This document shows, piece by piece, positions 16,929 through 26,947 of a stretch of DNA of 64,000 nucleotides. Position numbers and translations under genes: made by a program. Within the stretch, counting starts at the first letter, position 1. Every line of letters begins with the position of its first letter. The notes under the pieces are model-generated. The model saw only the letters and a program-made list of their open reading frames with translations, was not told where the DNA came from and searched no databases. This DNA comes from Flavobacteriales bacterium (GTDB lineage: Bacteria; Bacteroidota; Bacteroidia; Flavobacteriales_F; PHOS-HE28), in contig JADKFY010000020.1 of NCBI GenBank assembly GCA_016717305.1, positions 1 through 64,000 on the forward strand. The letters are read 5' to 3'.

Positions 16929-19358
16929 CTACTCCTTCAAGAACCTCGCCGACCAGCGCCGGTCCCCGACCAGCACTTCCACCGAGTAGGGTCCCGATGC
17001 CAATTGGCCAATGTCAGCGCGGAATATTCCTGGCCTGGATGGGTTGGCTCGTCCATGATCCATGACGACCCTTCCCGTCATGTCGCGGACCACTAACCGC
17101 GTAGGTTTGTTGATCTCCTCACCAGTGCCGATCCAAAGCTCATTACTAGCAGGATTGGGCCAGATGACCGCAACGGCGTGATCCGATGGTCCATCGATGC
17201 CCGTGAATGAGCCATCGAGTTTGACGATGTACGCATCATAATTCCCCCCTCCGTAGGTGTTCTGAAATCCATTCTCAGCAATGGAGGAAGTAGATGACGT
17301 ATTCCCCAACAGGTATACAAAACCTTCCGGGGAAACCGCACAGGCCGCACCCTGATCGCTCAATGATCCACCGTAATAGGTGGCCCACAAACGGTTACCG
17401 TCGAGGTTGAATTTGGCGATGTACGCGTCGGACGGACCACCAGCATTCACATTCTGGTATCCATTGGAAGCGATCGCATTGGTGGAGGCGGACCAGCCGG
17501 ACATGTAGACCGTATGCGGGGTCGTTGTGCTATCGATCGCCAGGTGATAGCCAAGATCGAAGTCAGTGCCTCCATAGTAGGTGGCCCATGTTCTGGTACC
17601 GTCCGGTGCGAATTTGATCAGGATCGCATCATACACTCCACCGCCGTAGGTGTTCTGATGCCCTCCAGCGGACATGTTCGTGGTGGCCGACACGGCACCG
17701 CACACATACACATCGTCCTGATCGAGGGCGAGGCGGAGCAATTCATCACCTGTGGGACCACCATAATAGGTCCCCCATATCCGCACGCCGTTCGCATCGA
17801 TCTTCGCCACAAAACCGTCCCATAAGTTGCCACCACCACCAAACGCGTTCTGGTGACCATTCTCAGCGATCCCGGTCGTGGAATAGGTGGATCCCACCAG
17901 GTGGATATTCCCGTCAGCGTCCACCGCACAGTCCCGAACGATATCCTCGCCATCGCCCCCATAGTAGGAACCCCACTGCCGCACACCGTCCGGACCGAAT
18001 TTCGCCACGAATCCGTCGGTGATCCCGCCGCCATATGCTGCCTGCAACCATCCGGTGTGGATACCGCTGTTGAGGGGGGTAACACCGACCAAATAGACAT
18101 TTCCATCCGGGTCCACCGCACAGTTGTGCCCTTTGTCTTCAGGAGCACCACCATAATAGGTACCCCACTGCAGCAGACCAGCCGCTGTGAACTTCGCTAG
18201 AAAAGCGTCATACAACCCGCCACCATAAGTGGTTTGGTGGCCGTCGGATGCGATCCCTGAAGTGGAGGACGTAAACCCGGACAAGTAGATGGCACCATTG
18301 TCATACAATGCGGTACCAGTGGGCGCTTCGTAGCCTGGCCCGCCGAAGTAGGTCGCCCAGATCCGAACGCCATCCCCATTGAACTTCGCAAGGAATGAAT
18401 CGCTATCGCCTCCATGAACAAGTTGATGTCCGCTGTTGGCGATGCCAGCAGTGGAACTGGTCTGCCCGGCTACGATGACATTGCCTTCGGTATCGGTCTC
18501 GCAATTATTGAATGCATCGAACGCCTCCCCGCCGTAGTAGGTGCCCCAGATGCGGTCTGGATCGATCGTCAAGGTCCGTGTTTTGTCGTATGCGCCAACT
18601 GAGAAACCCAATAGATCGCCATCAAGCGAAAAGCGGGTCGGGATCTCCGTTCCATTCTGAAAGCTCACAGGTCGTTCCTCGGTGAACTGACCCATACGAT
18701 TGCCGTGGATCAATCTGCCATCGGCATCCACACGCAACTCTTCGTGGTCCTTGAACCGCAGGTTGACCCGTCCAGGGTCGGCACCCGGATGAACGAGGAA
18801 GTCGTATTTCATCCCGTTCGTTGTGGCGTAGATCACCCAATCGATGCCGGGCCATACATCGTGGTAGGTCACCCTGGTGAACGAGTGTACATCAAGTGCC
18901 GGTCCTTCCGGAACGTTGTAGTAGTGGGTCTGGTCTTCGCTGCGCCCCTCGGTACTGATTCGCGGGTAAGCATTGGCCCCTTCCAGCAGCATGTCCATGC
19001 GGTAGGTCTCCAGCCGCGTTGTGCTGGGGACGATCTGCTCGGTGAGGACCGGTGTGAGATCCGACTTGTCCTCGCCTGGTGCCTCCATGTGGACCCTATT
19101 GAACTGGAATGCAATGCCGTTCTCCAGTAAGAAAATGTGCGTATTCCCCTGGACCATCTGGTACCGGACATAAGGAGCTGGCTTTCCTTCGGTGGTCCGC
19201 ACCTGACCCTTGTTCTCTTCGAACGCCAACTGCCCTGTACCTGAAATGGCTGAATGCTCAAGACCGCGGTCACCAGCAAGCGCTTCTGGATGTGCCCAAG
19301 AATCGGAAGCGAGCAGCAGGATTGCTGCGGAAAGGAATAAACTGTTGAGATTCTTCAT
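16929..19358 (-). CDS. T9SS-secreted SBBP beta-propeller repeat protein
   Basis: 809 residues. A signal peptide (LFLSAAILLLASDSWA) is followed by a DUF7948-like N-terminal domain (FEENKGQVR, IFLLENGIAFQFNR, YHDVWPGIDWVIYAT, KYDFLVHPGADP). Then come seven repeats of about 60 residues, each with a W-G/A-T/S-YYGG or ATYFGG core and GNVYLVG-type strands. These are SBBP repeats that build a beta propeller. The C-terminus is a type A sorting domain (AVIWPNPASNELWIG ... VEVLVGDRRWSARFLKE). It should be exported by Sec, moved across the outer membrane by the T9SS and anchored on or shed from the surface. Adhesin or binding roles are typical guesses; no enzyme motif is visible. Confidence 0.88.
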   Translation of the reverse strand: MKNLNSLFLSAAILLLASDSWAHPEALAGDRGLEHSAISGTGQLAFEENKGQVRTTEGKPAPYVRYQMVQGNTHIFLLENGIAFQFNRVHMEAPGEDKSDLTPVLTEQIVPSTTRLETYRMDMLLEGANAYPRISTEGRSEDQTHYYNVPEGPALDVHSFTRVTYHDVWPGIDWVIYATTNGMKYDFLVHPGADPGRVNLRFKDHEELRVDADGRLIHGNRMGQFTEERPVSFQNGTEIPTRFSLDGDLLGFSVGAYDKTRTLTIDPDRIWGTYYGGEAFDAFNNCETDTEGNVIVAGQTSSTAGIANSGHQLVHGGDSDSFLAKFNGDGVRIWATYFGGPGYEAPTGTALYDNGAIYLSGFTSSTSGIASDGHQTTYGGGLYDAFLAKFTAAGLLQWGTYYGGAPEDKGHNCAVDPDGNVYLVGVTPLNSGIHTGWLQAAYGGGITDGFVAKFGPDGVRQWGSYYGGDGEDIVRDCAVDADGNIHLVGSTYSTTGIAENGHQNAFGGGGNLWDGFVAKIDANGVRIWGTYYGGPTGDELLRLALDQDDVYVCGAVSATTNMSAGGHQNTYGGGVYDAILIKFAPDGTRTWATYYGGTDFDLGYHLAIDSTTTPHTVYMSGWSASTNAIASNGYQNVNAGGPSDAYIAKFNLDGNRLWATYYGGSLSDQGAACAVSPEGFVYLLGNTSSTSSIAENGFQNTYGGGNYDAYIVKLDGSFTGIDGPSDHAVAVIWPNPASNELWIGTGEEINKPTRLVVRDMTGRVVMDHGRANPSRPGIFRADIGQLASGPYSVEVLVGDRRWSARFLKE

Positions 19359-19755
19359 GTGTGTGGATCTATTTGGAAGCGACCGCTACACACATATCGG
19401 AAAAGCCCTGCGTATGTGAACGATCGCTCCTATTTTCTTGGGGCGCCTCGGTTGTGCACCTTACGCCTTTTCACAGGCGCGGCATTTTCCATCCCGGATC
19501 ATGCAAGTAGGATTTCTACTACGGCACTAATAATTTGCAAGAGGACGCAAGTGTATTGAGCTGATCGTCCAGTCTATCCTCCCATCAATAGAGCGTTGCC
19601 AGAAATGGGTATGGATAGTTTCCTCAACCCTTTTCGTTTCGGTCCATTGGGATCACCAGGACCTATACCATTTGGAATCCATGGATCGGAGGCCTTGGAA
19701 TTATGACCTGTCACCCTTATCGCACGGGCTATCTTCGCGGCCCACTTTGAACGAC
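19359..19755. other. Non-coding gap upstream of divergent T9SS and fahA genes
   Basis: 397 bases between the minus-strand T9SS start and the plus-strand fahA start. Presumably this holds both promoters. I could not identify a clear consensus pair, tRNA or structured RNA in it. Confidence 0.5.
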
Positions 19756-21039
19756 ATGTCAACTTCAGTGAACGACCCTGCTCTACGCTCTTGGATCCCG
19801 GTGCCCAAGAACAGTGATTTCCCGATACAGAACATCCCGTTCGGCATTGCCGCATGGAATGGAGAACCTCCCGTTCCCGCAACGCGGATCGGCGACACCG
19901 TTGTGGACCTGAGCATTCTCGCCGATATGGGCCTACTTGATGGCCTGGGCATTGACCGGGAAGCTTTCCAAGCACCCCAGCTGAACGACCTGATGGCCTT
20001 CGGAAAACCGGCGATGCGCGCCTTGCGTCAGCGCTTGAGCGAATTGCTGCGCGAAGGGAATACGACCTTCCGTGACGACAACGTACTACGCGAAGATGCC
20101 CTGTTGCCGATGGACCAAGTGACCATGCACTTGCCTGTCCGGATCGGCGACTACACCGATTTCTACAGCAGCCGCGAACACGCAACCAATGTGGGCACCA
20201 TGTTCCGTGATCCAGCCAACGCGTTGTTGCCGAACTGGCTCCACTTGCCCGTAGGCTATCACGGCCGTGCCAGTAGCATCGTGGTCAGCGGTACTCCCTT
20301 CCATCGGCCTATGGGCCAAACTCGGCCGGACCCGAATGCACCACCCGTTTTCGGGCCGTCGAAACTGTTGGACATTGAACTGGAAATGGGCTTCATCACC
20401 TTCGATGGAAAACCGCTGGGACAGCGCATAAGCACTGCAGAAGCGGAGGACCATATTTTCGGGTTGGTGCTCTTCAATGATTGGAGCGCGCGCGATATCC
20501 AGACGTGGGAGTACGTGCCGCTGGGTCCCTTTCTTGCAAAGAACTTCGCCAGCCACGCGAGTGCCTGGGTGGTAACTCTTGATGCGCTGGAACCCTTCCG
20601 CACCAGCGGCCCACCACAGGACCCTGAACCACTACCCTACTTGCGCACGAATGGTGATCGCGCTTTCGACATTGCCTTGGATGTTGCGATAAAGCCAGCC
20701 AAGGGAGAAGCCACAACGGTGGCCCGATCCAACTTTAAACACTTGTACTGGAGCATGGCCCAGCAATTGGCACACCACACGGTGAACGGTTGCAACGTTC
20801 GCAACGGCGATCTCATGGCAAGTGGTACCATCAGCGGACCTGCTCCAGATAGCTATGGTAGCATGCTGGAGATCACGTGGCGCGGCACCAAACCGGTAAC
20901 ATTGGCCAATGGTGAAGAACGCAAATTCATTGCTGATGGCGATACGGTGATCATCGGAGGGCACTGTGAAAAGAACGGTCTACGGATCGGCTTCGGTACG
21001 GTGGAAGGCACCGTTCTGCCAGTGGTACCGTACGAATAA
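19756..21039 (+). CDS. fahA: Fumarylacetoacetase
   Basis: 427 residues from ATG 19756 (MSTSVNDPALRSW). It hydrolyses fumarylacetoacetate to fumarate and acetoacetate, the last step of tyrosine and phenylalanine breakdown, in the cytoplasm. Recognisable are FPIQNIPFGIA, IGDYTDFYSSREHATNVG with the metal ligand Asp135 and catalytic His142, LPVGYHGRASSIVVSG, LDIELEMGF, FGLVLFNDWSARDIQTWEYVPLG and MLEITWRG. Length and motifs match the two-domain eukaryote-like FAH enzymes. The gene stands alone here; other tyrosine-degradation genes are not in the window. A longer frame upstream (19672) is unlikely to be translated because the family starts near the chosen Met. Confidence 0.95.
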   Translation: MSTSVNDPALRSWIPVPKNSDFPIQNIPFGIAAWNGEPPVPATRIGDTVVDLSILADMGLLDGLGIDREAFQAPQLNDLMAFGKPAMRALRQRLSELLREGNTTFRDDNVLREDALLPMDQVTMHLPVRIGDYTDFYSSREHATNVGTMFRDPANALLPNWLHLPVGYHGRASSIVVSGTPFHRPMGQTRPDPNAPPVFGPSKLLDIELEMGFITFDGKPLGQRISTAEAEDHIFGLVLFNDWSARDIQTWEYVPLGPFLAKNFASHASAWVVTLDALEPFRTSGPPQDPEPLPYLRTNGDRAFDIALDVAIKPAKGEATTVARSNFKHLYWSMAQQLAHHTVNGCNVRNGDLMASGTISGPAPDSYGSMLEITWRGTKPVTLANGEERKFIADGDTVIIGGHCEKNGLRIGFGTVEGTVLPVVPYE

Positions 21040-21065
21040 GCAGATCATACCGTAGCTTTCGGCGA

Positions 21066-23308
21066 ATGAGCACCAGCGACCCGGCCATCAACAAAGTTGC
21101 GGAAAAGGTACAGGTCGACCTGGTCAAAGAGAAGGCCGAGATCTTGCGCCGTTACCGCGGATTGCTGCGCGCGATCCCCGGAGAACGATCCGCGGAAGAC
21201 AGTCGATTGATCCGAAAAGCGTTCAACATCGCTGTGGAGGCGCACAAGGACCAACGGCGCAAGACCGGTGAACCATACATCTACCATCCCATTGCCGTAG
21301 CGCGGATCTGTGCGGAAGAGATCGGACTAGGAACCACCAGCGTTGTCGCTGCTCTGCTACACGACACGGTAGAGGACACCGACTTGACGCTGGATGATGT
21401 GAAGGACCTTTTCGGGCCCACCGTGACCACGATCATCGATGGGCTCACGAAGATCAGTGGTATGCAATTCCAAACGGATAGCGTGCAAGCGGAGAATTTC
21501 CGCAAGGTGCTGATGACCCTTTCGCAGGACGTGCGCGTGATCCTGATAAAGCTTGCCGATCGCCTGCACAACATGCGCACCTTGGACAGCATGGCGCGCG
21601 ACAAGCAACTGAAGATCGCAAGTGAGACAAGTTATCTCTATGCCCCCATGGCCCACCGCTTGGGCTTGTACAACATCAAGAGCGAGTTGGAGGATCTGTC
21701 CTTGAAGTTCCAAGAACCGGATACCTACAGCGACATCAGCCAACGCCTCAAGAAGGGTGAAGCCGTGCGCAAGCGATTCATCAGTCGCTTCATCATGCCC
21801 ATTCGGGAGGCCATGGAGAAGGAAGGGTTCAAGTTCCAGATCAAAGGAAGGCCCAAAAGCGTGTACAGCATCTACAACAAGATGCAGAAGAAACACGTCA
21901 GCTTCGATGAGGTCTACGATGTGTTCGCCGTGCGCATCATCATTGATACACGCCCGGAACTCGAAAAAGCGGATTGTTGGAAGGTCTATAGCATCGTAAC
22001 GGATTTCTACCAACCGAACCCCGACCGCTTGCGCGACTGGATAGCCCTGCCCAAAGCGACCGGGTACGAGAGCCTCCACACCACCGTGATGAGCCCCGGC
22101 GGGCGCTGGGTGGAGGTGCAGATCAGAAGCGTGCGCATGGATGAGATCGCCGAGATGGGCGTTGCCGCGCACTATCGGTACAAGGACAACGAGGAACACA
22201 GCAGCGCGCTGGACAATTGGTTGGGCCGCATCCGCGAAGTGCTCGAAGATCCCGGAAGCAATGCGTTGGATTTCGTGAACGATTTCAAATTGAACCTCTT
22301 CAGCGACGAGATCGTGGTGTTCACGCCGAACGGCGAAATGCGGAGCCTGCCCGCGAATGCAACAGCACTGGACTTTGCCTACGAGATCCATACACGATCG
22401 GTCGGCATTGCATTGGTGCCAAGGTGAACCACAAGTTGGTCCCCCTGAGCCAACCGTTGCGTAGTGGGGACCAGATCGAAGTGATCACCAGCAAGAAACA
22501 ACTGCCCAAGGAGGATTGGCTCAACTATGTGGTCACCGCCAAAGCAAGGCACAAGATCAAGCAATCACTCAGGGAACAAAAACGCAAGATCGCCGGTGTT
22601 GGTCGTGAAGCCGTACAAGTGCAGCTGCGTAAATGGGGTGCCAAGGTGAACAATGCCAACGTGGCCGCACTAGTGGAATATTTCCGCTGTACTTCCGCCA
22701 TGGATCTCTATTACCGGATCGCCCGGGGGAAACACTCGCTCGATAGCCTTACGGAAAAGCAGGTGCGCAACGGAAGGCTCCTCCTGCCCAAACCGAAACA
22801 CAATTCCGAGGAACAGACCTTGGAGGAAGTGGTGGCCGGCATACGGGGTGAGAAGAACGCAACCCTTCTGATCGGCGACGACCTGAAGAAGATCGATTAC
22901 CAGCTGAGCAAGTGTTGCAATCCGATCGAGGGCGATGATGTGTTCGGCTTCATCACCAAGGACGAAGGCATCAAGATCCATCGTGTGAACTGCCCCAGCG
23001 CTGTCCAGCTCATGAGCAATTTCGCCTATCGGATCGTGAAGGCCCGTTGGAAAGGAAAGGACAGTGTGGAGTTCCTCGCCGGGATCCGGTTCAGTGGTAT
23101 CGATGATGTGGGTCTTGTGAACAAGATCACAACGATCATCAGCCACGAACACAACGTGAACATGCGTGCCATCAGCTTCGAAAGCAACGATGGGATCTTT
23201 GCCGGAAAAGTGATGGCGTACGTGCATAATACGGACCACCTCAATTCCCTTATGGACAAACTCAAGCGAGTGCGTGGTGTGCGTAGTGTGGAACGCGTGG
23301 ATCACTAA
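21066..23308 (+). CDS. RelA/SpoT bifunctional (p)ppGpp synthetase/hydrolase (one frameshift)
   Basis: About 747 residues once a single indel near 22415 is bridged. In order: HD hydrolase domain with YIYHPIAVAR (His74), LLHDTVEDTD (His99-Asp100) and LADRLHNMRTL; synthetase domain with FQIKGRPKSVYSIYNKM, VRIIIDTRPE and TGYESLHTTVMSP; TGS domain (VVFTPNGEMRSLPANATALD); then helical and zinc-finger-like regions (YQLSKCCNPIEGDDVFGF) and a C-terminal ACT domain. The frame breaks inside the TGS domain, where AYEIHT should run into HCIGAKVNHKLVPL. Both halves are otherwise fully conserved, so a one-base sequence error is likely. It sets the alarmone level in the stringent response. Confidence 0.88.
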
Positions 23309-23363
23309 CGGGGCACGTTCAAGTTGTTCATTTCTTCCGCATGCCCGGCCCGGCGTGGACCCT

Positions 23364-23371
23364 TACATTTG
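23364..23371 (+). promoter_or_regulatory. Candidate -7 box directly before the Fur-family start
   Basis: TACATTTG fits the Bacteroidota -7 consensus and lies only four bases before the ATG at 23376. Transcription would begin at or next to the start codon, giving a leaderless or near-leaderless message. A -33 TTG at standard spacing was not seen. Confidence 0.4.
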
Positions 23372-23375
23372 CGCC

Positions 23376-23837
23376 ATGGTGGTGGCGGAACAACGATCCG
23401 ATGTCCAACGCATATTCAGCGAGTACCTCGAACTGCACGGGCACCGAAAAACACCCGAACGCTTCGCAATACTGAATGAAGTCTATGCCCATGAAGGGCA
23501 TTTCGACATCGAGCGGCTCTACGCCCGGATGAAACTGAAGAATTACCGCGTGAGCCGCGCAACCTGTTACAACACCATGGACCTTTTGGTCGGCTGCGAC
23601 CTGGTACGCCGACATCGTTTCGTGGGCACACAGACCCAATTTGAAAAAGCACATTCCTTTGGACAGCACGACCATTTGATCTGCGGGGCCTGTGGTGAGG
23701 TAGAGGAGTTCTGCGACCCACGCATCCAACAAATTCGTAATACCGTGAGCGAGGTAATGGGCTTCTCCGTGAGGTACCACGCTCTTCAGTTGCACGGCAT
23801 CTGCCGTTCATGCCAACTAAAAAGCCAAGTCAAATGA
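23376..23837 (+). CDS. Fur-family transcriptional repressor
   Basis: 153 residues with a winged-helix domain (KTPERFAILNEVYAHEGHFDIERLYARM ends residue 52; YRVSRATCYNTMDLL recognition region) and a C-terminal metal-binding dimerisation domain. The structural zinc site is complete: Cys103/Cys106 in LICGACG and Cys143/Cys146 in CRSC. His98/His100 and the HSFGQHDH stretch supply regulatory metal ligands. Fur, Zur and PerR cannot be separated by eye. ATG 23376 is chosen because it immediately precedes the fold, and the longer frame has no fitting N-terminus. Its stop overlaps the STAS gene (ATGA), so the two are cotranslated. Confidence 0.88.
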   Translation: MVVAEQRSDVQRIFSEYLELHGHRKTPERFAILNEVYAHEGHFDIERLYARMKLKNYRVSRATCYNTMDLLVGCDLVRRHRFVGTQTQFEKAHSFGQHDHLICGACGEVEEFCDPRIQQIRNTVSEVMGFSVRYHALQLHGICRSCQLKSQVK

Positions 23838-24199
23838 CAGTTACAGAACGACTCCCTTTCGGCCTTACCGTAACAGAAGCGGGAAAATGCAAGGTGTTCC
23901 ACATGAAAGGCCGCCTCATGGACCAACAACAGGCCGACGTGCTCATGGAAACCCTTGAAAAGGAGTTGGGAACGACCCATAACACCGTAGTGCTCGACAT
24001 GGGCGAACTCCAATACATGAACAGCATGGGCCTCAACATCATGATCAATGTGCTCACCCGCACGCGCAACGCTGGCGGTGATACCTTGATCGCGGCCATC
24101 TCACACAGTGTTCGACAGTTGTTCATCGTTACCAAATTGGATACGGTATTCACCATTACGGACAGTGTGGACGAGGCCATTGCCAAAGTGAACGCGTGA
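23834..24199 (+). CDS. STAS-domain anti-sigma factor antagonist-like protein
   Basis: A 121-residue single STAS domain. The strand-turn LDMGELQYMNSMGLNIMINV holds Ser64 at the position phosphorylated in SpoIIAA/RsbV proteins (MNSMGLN, normally D/N-S-x-G). The protein begins at ATG 23834, overlapping the Fur-family stop. In the known family it binds a switch kinase/anti-sigma protein and is switched by phosphorylation. No partner kinase is present in the window. Coupling with a Fur regulator is unusual, and a link between metal or redox state and a partner switch is only inference. purA starts three bases after the stop. Confidence 0.8.
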   Translation: MTVTERLPFGLTVTEAGKCKVFHMKGRLMDQQQADVLMETLEKELGTTHNTVVLDMGELQYMNSMGLNIMINVLTRTRNAGGDTLIAAISHSVRQLFIVTKLDTVFTITDSVDEAIAKVNA

Positions 24200-24202
24200 T
24201 CC

Positions 24203-25477
24203 ATGGCAGCTCGTATGGATGTCCTGCTCGGTGCCCAATGGGGCGATGAAGGAAAGGGCAAGGTGGTTGACGTGGTCGCTCCTGAGTACAATGTCATCGC
24301 TCGATTCCAGGGCGGACCCAATGCGGGCCACACCCTCATCTTCGAAGGCAAGAAACACGTGTTGCACACCATACCCAGCGGCGTGTTCAGGGAAGGGACC
24401 ACGAACTTGGTCGGGAATGGTGTCGTGATCGACCCCGTCATCTTCCTCAAGGAAATAAAGGCTTTGGATGCAGTTGGCCTCGATGTTCGGAAGAGCTTAT
24501 TGATCTCCCGTCGGGCACACTTGATCCTGCCCACCCACCGCGCTTTGGATGCAGCGAGCGAGGCGGAAAAAGGGACTTCGAAGATCGGGAGCACCCTCAA
24601 GGGCATTGGTCCCACGTACATGGACAAGACCGGTCGCAATGGTCTGCGGATCGGCGATCTGGAATTGCCGGATAGCATGGATCGCTTCTTGGCACTCACC
24701 AAAAAGCATGAGCGCCTGCTTGAACAATACGGCAAACCGGATGCCCCGGCAGAGGCACGTGAAGAGTGGCTCGCAGCCGTGGAAGTGATCCGTGGCCTGC
24801 AACTGGTGGACAGTGAGCATTACTTGGACAACGCCCTGCGCAACGGCCAACGCGTGCTCGCCGAAGGAGCACAAGGCACCTTGCTCGATATCGATTTCGG
24901 CACCTACCCTTTCGTTACCAGCAGCAATACAATTAGTGCCGGAGCCTGCACCGGCCTTGGCGTGGCGCCCAACCGGATCGGGACCATCACGGGCATCTTC
25001 AAAGCCTATTGTACGCGGGTCGGCAGCGGACCTTTCCCCACCGAACTTCTGGATGATACAGGAGAAATGATCAGGAAAGCGGGCCACGAATTCGGCAGCA
25101 CCACGGGCCGACCCCGGCGTTGTGGTTGGCTGGACCTGCCCGCGTTGCACTATGCTGTTATGATCAATGGCATAACCGAATTGGCCATGATGAAGGCCGA
25201 CGTGCTCAGCGGCATGGATACAGTTCAAGTGTGTACCGGATACACCGTGAACGGAAAACGCACCGATCGCATGCCCTATGATGTTTCCGGTGAAATAAAG
25301 CCGATCCTTGAACCCATGGAAGGTTGGGGAGAATTGCGCACTGAAGCCCCCCTACCGGCATCGTTTGAACGGTACATCGCCATGGTAGAGGAACGCGTCG
25401 GCGTCCCGATCACGTTGATCTCACTTGGTCCGGATCGCGCAGAGACCGTTAGACGGCAGCCCACATTCGCACGTTGA
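24203..25477 (+). CDS. purA: Adenylosuccinate synthetase
   Basis: 424 residues; makes adenylosuccinate from IMP, aspartate and GTP, the first committed step to AMP. Motifs are complete: VLLGAQWGDEGKGK (GTP-binding loop, residues 8-20), FQGGPNAGHT, IPSGVF, GTSKIGSTLKGIGPTYMDK, GAQGTLLDIDFGTYPFVTSS and TTGRPRRCGWLD. The gene lies three bases after the STAS stop and is probably cotranscribed with the Fur-family and STAS genes. Length is standard for bacterial PurA. Confidence 0.97.
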   Translation: MAARMDVLLGAQWGDEGKGKVVDVVAPEYNVIARFQGGPNAGHTLIFEGKKHVLHTIPSGVFREGTTNLVGNGVVIDPVIFLKEIKALDAVGLDVRKSLLISRRAHLILPTHRALDAASEAEKGTSKIGSTLKGIGPTYMDKTGRNGLRIGDLELPDSMDRFLALTKKHERLLEQYGKPDAPAEAREEWLAAVEVIRGLQLVDSEHYLDNALRNGQRVLAEGAQGTLLDIDFGTYPFVTSSNTISAGACTGLGVAPNRIGTITGIFKAYCTRVGSGPFPTELLDDTGEMIRKAGHEFGSTTGRPRRCGWLDLPALHYAVMINGITELAMMKADVLSGMDTVQVCTGYTVNGKRTDRMPYDVSGEIKPILEPMEGWGELRTEAPLPASFERYIAMVEERVGVPITLISLGPDRAETVRRQPTFAR

Positions 25478-25495
25478 ACCATTCGGCGGAACGGG

Positions 25496-26911
25496 ATGGA
25501 ACGCGATCGACGTGATCCCAGCGAACGACAGGATCGGATCGGTAAAGGATCTGAACATGTTGCTGTCTTCCAGGACAAGATCCAACAACTCCTCGGACCG
25601 GAAGCAAGTGACCTCGAAGTTGCCTTGGGATCACAGCCACCAGTAAGCATCCGCCTCAACGCGACCAAATGGTCCTTACCAAGCAAGGACCCTGTGCCTT
25701 GGTGCACCTCGGGACAGTACTTGGCAGAACGACCCGCCTTCACCTTCGATCCGCTGTTCCATGCAGGCTGCTATTACGTGCAAGAACCGGCGAGCATGCT
25801 GTTGGAGCAAGCCTTTCTGGCCAGCGGACTTTCTGGAAAGGACATTATTGCCTTGGACCTTTGCGCGGCACCTGGTGGTAAGACCACACACCTACGCTCA
25901 CTGCTTTCGTCCAGTTCGCTACTTGTGGCCAACGAGATCGACCGGAAGCGGCAATTCATTCTACAGGAAAACCTCTGGAAATGGGGTGCAGCCAATACTG
26001 TGATCTGTGGCAGCGATCCGCGTGATCTGGATCGGCTCCCTGAGTTCTTCGATCTGATCGTCGTTGATGCACCGTGCTCCGGCGAAGGCATGTTCCGCAA
26101 GGATGCATTCGCACGTGCACAATGGAGCCCCGCATTGGTCCAACATTGTTGCGGACTACAACGGACCGTTCTCCAACATGCATGGCAAGCGCTGAAACCG
26201 GGGGGCACACTGTTCTACAGCACCTGCACGTGGGAAACCGCTGAAAATGAAGACCAAATGGCCGAGCTGATCGCCATGGGTGCAGTTCCGATCAAGATCC
26301 CGGTAGAACCCGCGTGGGGGATGCGCATGGGAGTTGACGGGCTTGGTCTGCGCTGTTATCCGCACAAAGTCCGAGGTGAAGGGTTCTTTATCGCAGCCCT
26401 GCGAAAACCCGGGATCCATGTTGAGGAAAGGCTGATCGGACCGCTAACGGACAATGCGTCCCAGCCCGAAATGGCAGCTTGGCTCAATGAAGACCGTCCA
26501 TGGCAATTGGTGGAACACGACCAGATCCAATTCGCGATCGATGGTCAGCATATAACGAACATTCGTTCTATCGCCAACGCTTTGCGCGTGCTTTCCCCCG
26601 GTGTACCGTTGGCCGAGAAGAAAGGCGATGAATGGCGTCCACACGCCGCATTGGCCTTGGCCGGCGACCGCTCGACCAATGTATTCCCGGAGATCGCATT
26701 GTCCTATGACCAAGCCTTGGCTTACCTCCGTGGCACTGCACTTCCCGCCAAGGATGCACGCGGAACAGCCTTGGCCACGTACAACGGGCACGGTCTTGGC
26801 TGGCTGCGCGGCGCGGGGAATAGGTGGAACAACCTACTGCCTGCATCTTGGCGGATCAAGGCACAAAGACCAATAGCACCGAACGTACCTTGGGCACCCT
26901 CCCATCGTTGA
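25496..26911 (+). CDS. RNA m5C methyltransferase, NOL1/NOP2/sun (RsmF-type)
   Basis: 471 residues. The N-terminal part holds SIRLNATKW; the catalytic Rossmann domain holds ALDLCAAPGGKTTHLRSLL (SAM motif I), VANEIDRKR, VVDAPCSGEGMFRKD (motif IV with its Cys) and FYSTCTWETAENEDQ (motif VI, catalytic Cys of the TC pair). The GEGMFRK sequence is typical of the RsmF/YebU branch, which modifies 16S rRNA. The C-terminal region with RGEGFFIAALRK and a later PUA-like part agrees with RsmF. It acts in ribosome maturation. It lies 18 bases after purA on the same strand. Confidence 0.85.
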   Translation: MERDRRDPSERQDRIGKGSEHVAVFQDKIQQLLGPEASDLEVALGSQPPVSIRLNATKWSLPSKDPVPWCTSGQYLAERPAFTFDPLFHAGCYYVQEPASMLLEQAFLASGLSGKDIIALDLCAAPGGKTTHLRSLLSSSSLLVANEIDRKRQFILQENLWKWGAANTVICGSDPRDLDRLPEFFDLIVVDAPCSGEGMFRKDAFARAQWSPALVQHCCGLQRTVLQHAWQALKPGGTLFYSTCTWETAENEDQMAELIAMGAVPIKIPVEPAWGMRMGVDGLGLRCYPHKVRGEGFFIAALRKPGIHVEERLIGPLTDNASQPEMAAWLNEDRPWQLVEHDQIQFAIDGQHITNIRSIANALRVLSPGVPLAEKKGDEWRPHAALALAGDRSTNVFPEIALSYDQALAYLRGTALPAKDARGTALATYNGHGLGWLRGAGNRWNNLLPASWRIKAQRPIAPNVPWAPSHR

Positions 26912-26947
26912 CCCCATGCACCGCATCCCCAAACTTCTCCACGGATC

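Noticed and set aside
17514..18602. Tandem repeat DNA or CRISPR-like array
   Set aside because: The periodicity of about 180 bases is the codon repeat of SBBP domains, with no identical short repeats and spacers.
23281..23363. Fur box or -33 element upstream of the Fur-family gene
   Set aside because: No 19-base inverted repeat resembling a Fur box and no TTG at the right spacing were found.
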